Part shown: positions 61,119-64,000 of the stretch, in pieces
How positions within the stretch are numbered: position 1 is the first letter of the stretch
Layout of the letters: each line of letters opens with the position of its first letter
Source of the DNA: Clostridiales bacterium
GTDB taxonomy: Bacteria > Bacillota > Limnochordia > Darwinibacteriales > B1SED10-159
Assembly (NCBI GenBank): GCA_003559095.1
Contig: PWMW01000285.1
Coordinates: forward strand, 1 to 64,000
DNA length: 64,000 nucleotides
Direction: 5' to 3'
Notes under the pieces: generated by a model
Told to the model about the DNA's origin: nothing
Databases searched by the model: none
What the model saw: only the letters and a program-made list of their open reading frames with translations
Position numbers and translations under genes: made by a program

Positions 61119-62057
61119 TTAACCCCAATGTTGTGCCTGCGCAAACGCAACCAGAGCGAAGGGATCAGGCATAACCATGCGCTGGGCCTCAGCATCACTG
61201 GTTCCGGCATACAGCACTGCACCGCCATCGTTCCGCTCCAGTCCCCCACTGAAAACGACATCCACCAGATCGCTGCGTTTAGCGGCACCACTGGGAAACT
61301 GACTGCGGGTGGCAATGAGCTCCATTGAGGTCAAAAGGCGCCGCGTCGGATGCAGCGCGAACACGATGGGGTAATAATGCCTGCTGCCATCTTGGTCGAA
61401 ACAGGCGATGTGGCCGAGCACGCCCAGCCAGCCCTGTTCAAGGCGGTGCACTTCATTGGCACCACCCCACTCTTCGCTGGCGAACTGATGCAGAAGCTGC
61501 GCCTGCTTCAGGGCCTGGGGCGTCAATCCTTCTAAGTTAGGCAAGCTCAGAAAACCGATGGTGCCTCGACCGCCAGGATTTCCTTGAGGCCGCGTGAACA
61601 CAGCCACCCTTCCATCATCCATTTGGCAGAGACGAATATCCTTCATGCCGTCGGGACCCTGCGCAAAGGGATGCAGTTCAGCCAGACGGTGACCGCGGTA
61701 AAATTTGGTCCGCCACCAGATGGCATTGGACAACGTTGGGTGGGGAAAGGTCTCCACACCACCAAAGATCAGTTCATCATTCACCCAAGTAAAGAACGGA
61801 TCCTGCAGCTGCAGAATGGGCCCATCGGGGATGGGTTCCCAATGTTCCCCTCGTTCTCGGAAGAAGATCGCGTGCGACTGCTCTGAACTCCGTTCCTCAA
61901 CACGGCCAGCTAAGATCCGCTGCCCCTGCATGGTGAAAGGCGCAGTAATGTTGTACACGTCCCGCGAGCCCACCCCGACGAAATTCAGTTTTTCAGCCTC
62001 CAAAGGCTGGTCCCTGGTGTGGTGTGCGTGCAGAAGCTCATGACAGGTCTGTGGCAA
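61119..62057 (-). CDS. DUF1861 protein, GH43/GH130-like beta-propeller
   Basis: The 312-residue protein matches DUF1861: 'KLNFVGVGSRDVYNITAPF', 'ILAGRVEERSSEQSHAIFFRER', 'LQLQDPFFTWVNDELIFGGVETFP', 'GMKDIRLCQMDDGRVAVFTRPQGNPGGRGTIGF' and 'NEVHRLEQGWLGVLGHIACFDQDGSRHYYPIVFALHP'. The pattern is a five-bladed propeller related to GH130 mannoside phosphorylases. It should act on a beta-mannoside or similar sugar in the cytoplasm; no signal peptide is seen. TTG 62057 follows GGAGGTGG by about 9 nt. The LacI-type sensor gene 167 nt downstream may control or sense its pathway. Confidence 0.85.
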   Translation of the reverse strand: MPQTCHELLHAHHTRDQPLEAEKLNFVGVGSRDVYNITAPFTMQGQRILAGRVEERSSEQSHAIFFRERGEHWEPIPDGPILQLQDPFFTWVNDELIFGGVETFPHPTLSNAIWWRTKFYRGHRLAELHPFAQGPDGMKDIRLCQMDDGRVAVFTRPQGNPGGRGTIGFLSLPNLEGLTPQALKQAQLLHQFASEEWGGANEVHRLEQGWLGVLGHIACFDQDGSRHYYPIVFALHPTRRLLTSMELIATRSQFPSGAAKRSDLVDVVFSGGLERNDGGAVLYAGTSDAEAQRMVMPDPFALVAFAQAQHWG

Positions 62058-62347
62058 CGTTAACCACCTCCGGACGACAGTGCGGCACCGGCCAAAACAC
62101 AGGGCACTGTCTTGTTATGGTTCGAGACTAAGGTGGCAGTTCCTGCCCGTCGAGGCACCCAGCCCGTCGGGAGGTAAGGAAGAACTGTGATGGTTTTTTC
62201 GGTGAGCTGGCCCGACAGACCCTGGGGACGGCTTAAGCCAAAGGGGCGACACCCGCGGTGGCCAGGCGCTGAAGCACGTCGCTTTACAAACAATGCTGCC
62301 GCCAAACAAGGAGCCCAGGGTTACAGGCGCAAAAAAAGAGAGCAGCT

Positions 62348-62527
62348 TCACACAGCCACTCCCTTCAGCACTTCGGTAATGCGACGTTCTTCCTCGTCTA
62401 GTAATCTGAGATACAAGCTCAGTATCTTCTGGTCCAAGGTGTTCTGCCGTCGGTTTGCCGACGAGCTCACCGGAGGTTTCACTTTGACCTGCACAACACG
62501 ATGCAGTTCGCTGGGCTTTCCATTCAT
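62348..62527 (-). CDS. Small hypothetical protein
   Basis: A 59-residue frame begins with ATG 62527 (GGAG about 6 nt upstream; GTG 62539 is the alternative) and encodes a basic start followed by an amphipathic acidic helix (LDQKILSLYLRLLDEEERRITEVLKGVAV). Codon use looks protein-like and the neighbouring overlapping frames lack ribosome sites. I do not recognise it. It might be a small regulatory or dimerising protein, or a random frame. Moderately supported. Confidence 0.4.
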   Translation of the reverse strand: MNGKPSELHRVVQVKVKPPVSSSANRRQNTLDQKILSLYLRLLDEEERRITEVLKGVAV

Positions 62528-62650
62528 CTGCTTCTCCACCTCTCCCCGTCATTTACTCTGTTTGGTGCCACATAGTCCATATTGGGACTATGACCATGGT
62601 CACCGGAACGGGCACCGACATATGTGCGCGGCGCCTCTTTCGCGGGTCAC

Positions 62651-62727
62651 CGTATCCACCGTATCCAATGTAGTCTGGGTATCCAATGTATCCAATGTCT
62701 CCAATGTAGTCAGTGTAGTCAGTGTCT
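62651..62727. repeat. TATCCAATG minisatellite
   Basis: About eight imperfect 9-bp units (TATCCAATG, GTATCCACC, GTAGTCAGT) run from 62651 to 62727 and end at the stop codon of the 32-residue gene. Confidence 0.9.
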
Positions 62728-62824
62728 AGCGGGCTTTGCGAAGCCAACCCCACAATGTGCGTTCGGCTGCTTCACGCTTCATATCTCTGACCTTGGCATC
62801 CGCAACGCAGTGCATTTCCAACAT
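62726..62824 (-). CDS. Very short gene, 32 residues, strong ribosome site
   Basis: ATG 62824 is preceded by AAAGGAGG at about 7 nt, the strongest site in this part of the window. It opens a 32-codon frame whose product starts MLEMHCVADAKVRDMKREAA and ends in ERTLWGWLRKAR; it is basic and could form an amphipathic helix with a Trp-rich end. It is too short to place in a family. It could be a small membrane-active or regulatory peptide, or a leader. Its stop lies at the edge of the TATCCAATG array. Confidence 0.45.
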   Translation of the reverse strand: MLEMHCVADAKVRDMKREAAERTLWGWLRKAR

Positions 62825-62932
62825 GGCGGTTCCTCCTTTCTCTCAGCCGCAGGTTCCATCTGCAGCAGCATGCTCTGGCAAGCCTCTTTGACCGTTCCTT
62901 GATTTTTGGGGGAACGTCCTAAGCTTGATTTC

Positions 62933-62938
62933 ATTATA
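62933..62938 (-). promoter_or_regulatory. Possible -10 element for the 32-residue gene
   Basis: TATAAT on the minus strand lies about 110 bp before ATG 62824. No good -35 at 16-18 bp was seen, so this is only a candidate. Confidence 0.25.
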
Positions 62939-63161
62939 GCTGGTAGCAAAACCGATGGGACCAGCCAAAGGTATGGTTTAATCACCCAACTTAAGGCTGA
63001 TTTTCCTCGGTCTTGAGAATGAGCGGATAGGAGGATTAGTAACTTGGGATCTGAAGGCTTGGTGGGTGACGGTTTAGGGGTTAGGCGGCTCGGCTGAGGA
63101 GCCGGCCGGAGGTGGGCGGAGGCGGGCGTTGGTTCGGGTAGTGGCGGAGATCTCCACTTTC

Positions 63162-63335
63162 TTCCATCTACCTGGTGCATGGAAAAAAATTCCAACGTAC
63201 CTGGTATGTGGAAATTATTACCAGATACTTGGTACGTGGAAGTAATTCCCAGATACCTGGTGCATAGCAGTTATTTCCAGATACCTGGTGCATGGAAGTT
63301 ACTCCCAGGTACCTGGTGCATGGGAATGTTTCCCA
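63162..63335. repeat. Cluster of 23-bp near-palindromes, six copies
   Basis: Six units at about 28-29-bp spacing begin near 63162, 63190, 63218, 63247, 63275 and 63303, with a partial one after. The first (63162-63184) reads TTCCATC-TACCTGGTGC-ATGGAA and is self-complementary in its outer and inner arms. Spacers are short and variable, rich in A/T. The rest of 62825-63489 shows no gene beyond the -10 candidate, and a G-rich stretch at 63060-63140. Confidence 0.92.
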
Positions 63336-63489
63336 CATCGATCCAAGACAAACCCGCGCCAGGCGCGACAAAGCCAAGAAACCGGCAGTCCGTTGTGGTC
63401 TATAGAATGACCAGTCGGCCGATGTCCTGGCTTTGTCTCAGTTCGATTTCTTTAACTTTGCCGCTGCCCTTGCGTTCGTTGGCCCATAG

Positions 63490-64000
63490 CTATCCCCGGT
63501 AATTGCCGTACTTCTGAACTGCTTCGTACAATGCCACCAGGTTCTTGGCGGGAATGCGGGCTTGTACGTTATGGATGGTGTTAAAGACAAATCCTCCACC
63601 CGTCCCGAAGATCTCAATTCGTTCCTGCACCTGACGGTCAATTTGCTCAGGAGTTCCGAACGGCAGGGTCTGCTGGGTATCGATACCGCCGCCCCAAAAA
63701 ACGACATCCGAGCCAAACTCGTTCTTGAGCACCCGTGGATCCATGCCCGCCGCTGAACATTGAACGGGATTGACGATGTCGAATCCAGCTTCAATGAAGT
63801 GAGGAATCAAGGGGTAGACGGCGCCACATGAATGGATAAAGGTCTTCCAGGATGTGTTCTGATGGACCCAATCATTGACTGCCTTGTGAAAAGGCATGTA
63901 CAGAGATCTATAGGATTCCGGTGATAGAAACAATCCATTCTGGGTTCCAAAGTCGGTGCCAGTAATGAATACTACGCTAACCTTGTTGCCCACCACTGCA
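63490..64000 (-). CDS. UroD-family methyltransferase, 5' truncated by window edge
   Basis: At least the last 169 residues of a uroporphyrinogen decarboxylase-fold methyltransferase are present; the frame continues past base 64000, so the start is outside. 'VVFITGTDFGTQNGLFLSPESYRSLYMPFHKAVNDWVH' and 'WKTFIHSCGAVYPLIPHFIEAGFDIVNPVQCSAAGMD' are typical of the MtaA/MtbA-like and related corrinoid-protein methyltransferase group; the HSCG motif provides His and Cys metal ligands. 'GGFVFNTIHNVQARIPAKNLVALYEAVQKYGNY' is the family ending. It has no selected partner genes within the window. A second, distinct family member lies at 23056-24054. Confidence 0.85.
   Translation of the reverse strand, partial: AVVGNKVSVVFITGTDFGTQNGLFLSPESYRSLYMPFHKAVNDWVHQNTSWKTFIHSCGAVYPLIPHFIEAGFDIVNPVQCSAAGMDPRVLKNEFGSDVVFWGGGIDTQQTLPFGTPEQIDRQVQERIEIFGTGGGFVFNTIHNVQARIPAKNLVALYEAVQKYGNYRG

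Noticed and set aside
62553-62753. Tyr/Gly-rich 66-residue frame on the minus strand
   Set aside because: It is a reading of the TATCCAATG array, lacks its own ribosome site and overlaps the 32-residue gene.
63162-63335. CRISPR array
   Set aside because: Repeats are too degenerate, the spacers are only a few bases, and no cas genes are present.

Overview
The window (about 57% G+C by eye) looks like one contig of an uncultured, anaerobic, saccharolytic member of the Firmicutes with two membranes (a Limnochordia/Hydrogenispora-like diderm; the lineage is inference). Three things point there. Almost every gene has a strong AGGAGG-type ribosome site, and GTG and TTG starts are common. Two predicted secreted proteins end as outer-membrane beta-barrels with a C-terminal Phe. 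The gene content (UroD-type methyltransferases, DUF1638, many sugar ABC importers, a selenoprotein) is typical of anaerobic Clostridia relatives. Most genes are on the minus strand.

Layout. 0.3-6.1 kb (minus): PCMT-like methyltransferase, an S41-protease/POTRA/barrel fusion, a CoA-disulfide-reductase-type flavoprotein, a small exported protein and a GNAT. 6.5-13.2 kb (plus): MFS transporter, lipoprotein plus outer-membrane barrel pair, esterase, TPR protein. 13.3-20.5 kb (minus): xylose-isomerase-like TIM barrel, four 124-bp hairpin repeats, a HELFH lipoprotein protease, a CrtI-like oxidoreductase, a sugar-nucleotide epimerase. 20.8-21.6 kb (plus): nitrilase-family amidase. 22-27.9 kb (minus): CUT2 (ribose-type) ABC importer followed by a UroD-type methyltransferase and DUF1638. 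28.3-40.3 kb (minus): sugar-handling block (cupin, nucleotidyltransferase, phosphohexomutase, phosphodiester glycosidase, ROK regulator, D-lyxose-isomerase-like protein, PfkB kinase) mixed with GNATs and APH-type kinases. 40.7-41.5 kb: a peroxiredoxin gene with an in-frame UGA at the peroxidatic position and a bacterial SECIS-like hairpin. 41.7-50.4 kb: HEAT protein; an OPA transporter, PHP phosphoesterase, class II aldolase and PfkB operon; GlpQ; membrane M23 peptidase. 50.8-58.9 kb: isomerase, CutC, GNAT, then a CUT1 ABC importer without its own ATPase plus a PIG-L deacetylase-like protein. 59.2-64 kb: two DUF4359 paralogues, a LacI-type sensor lacking a DNA-binding domain, a DUF1861 beta-propeller, two tiny genes and a truncated UroD-type methyltransferase running off the end.

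How it fits together. The window is dominated by capture and breakdown of sugars, phosphorylated sugars and glycerophosphodiesters: two ABC importers, two MFS carriers, three PfkB or mutase enzymes, an aldolase, isomerases and the regulators beside them. A second theme is surface and periplasmic proteins (protease-barrel fusion, lipoproteins, M23).

The strongest non-routine signals are the selenocysteine peroxiredoxin; the protease-POTRA-barrel fusion; a dispersed family of 23-bp near-palindromes in tandem clusters (31.0, 39.1, 52.8, 63.2 kb); the 124-bp hairpin repeats; and the unusual habit of carrying a different minisatellite in nearly every intergenic gap.
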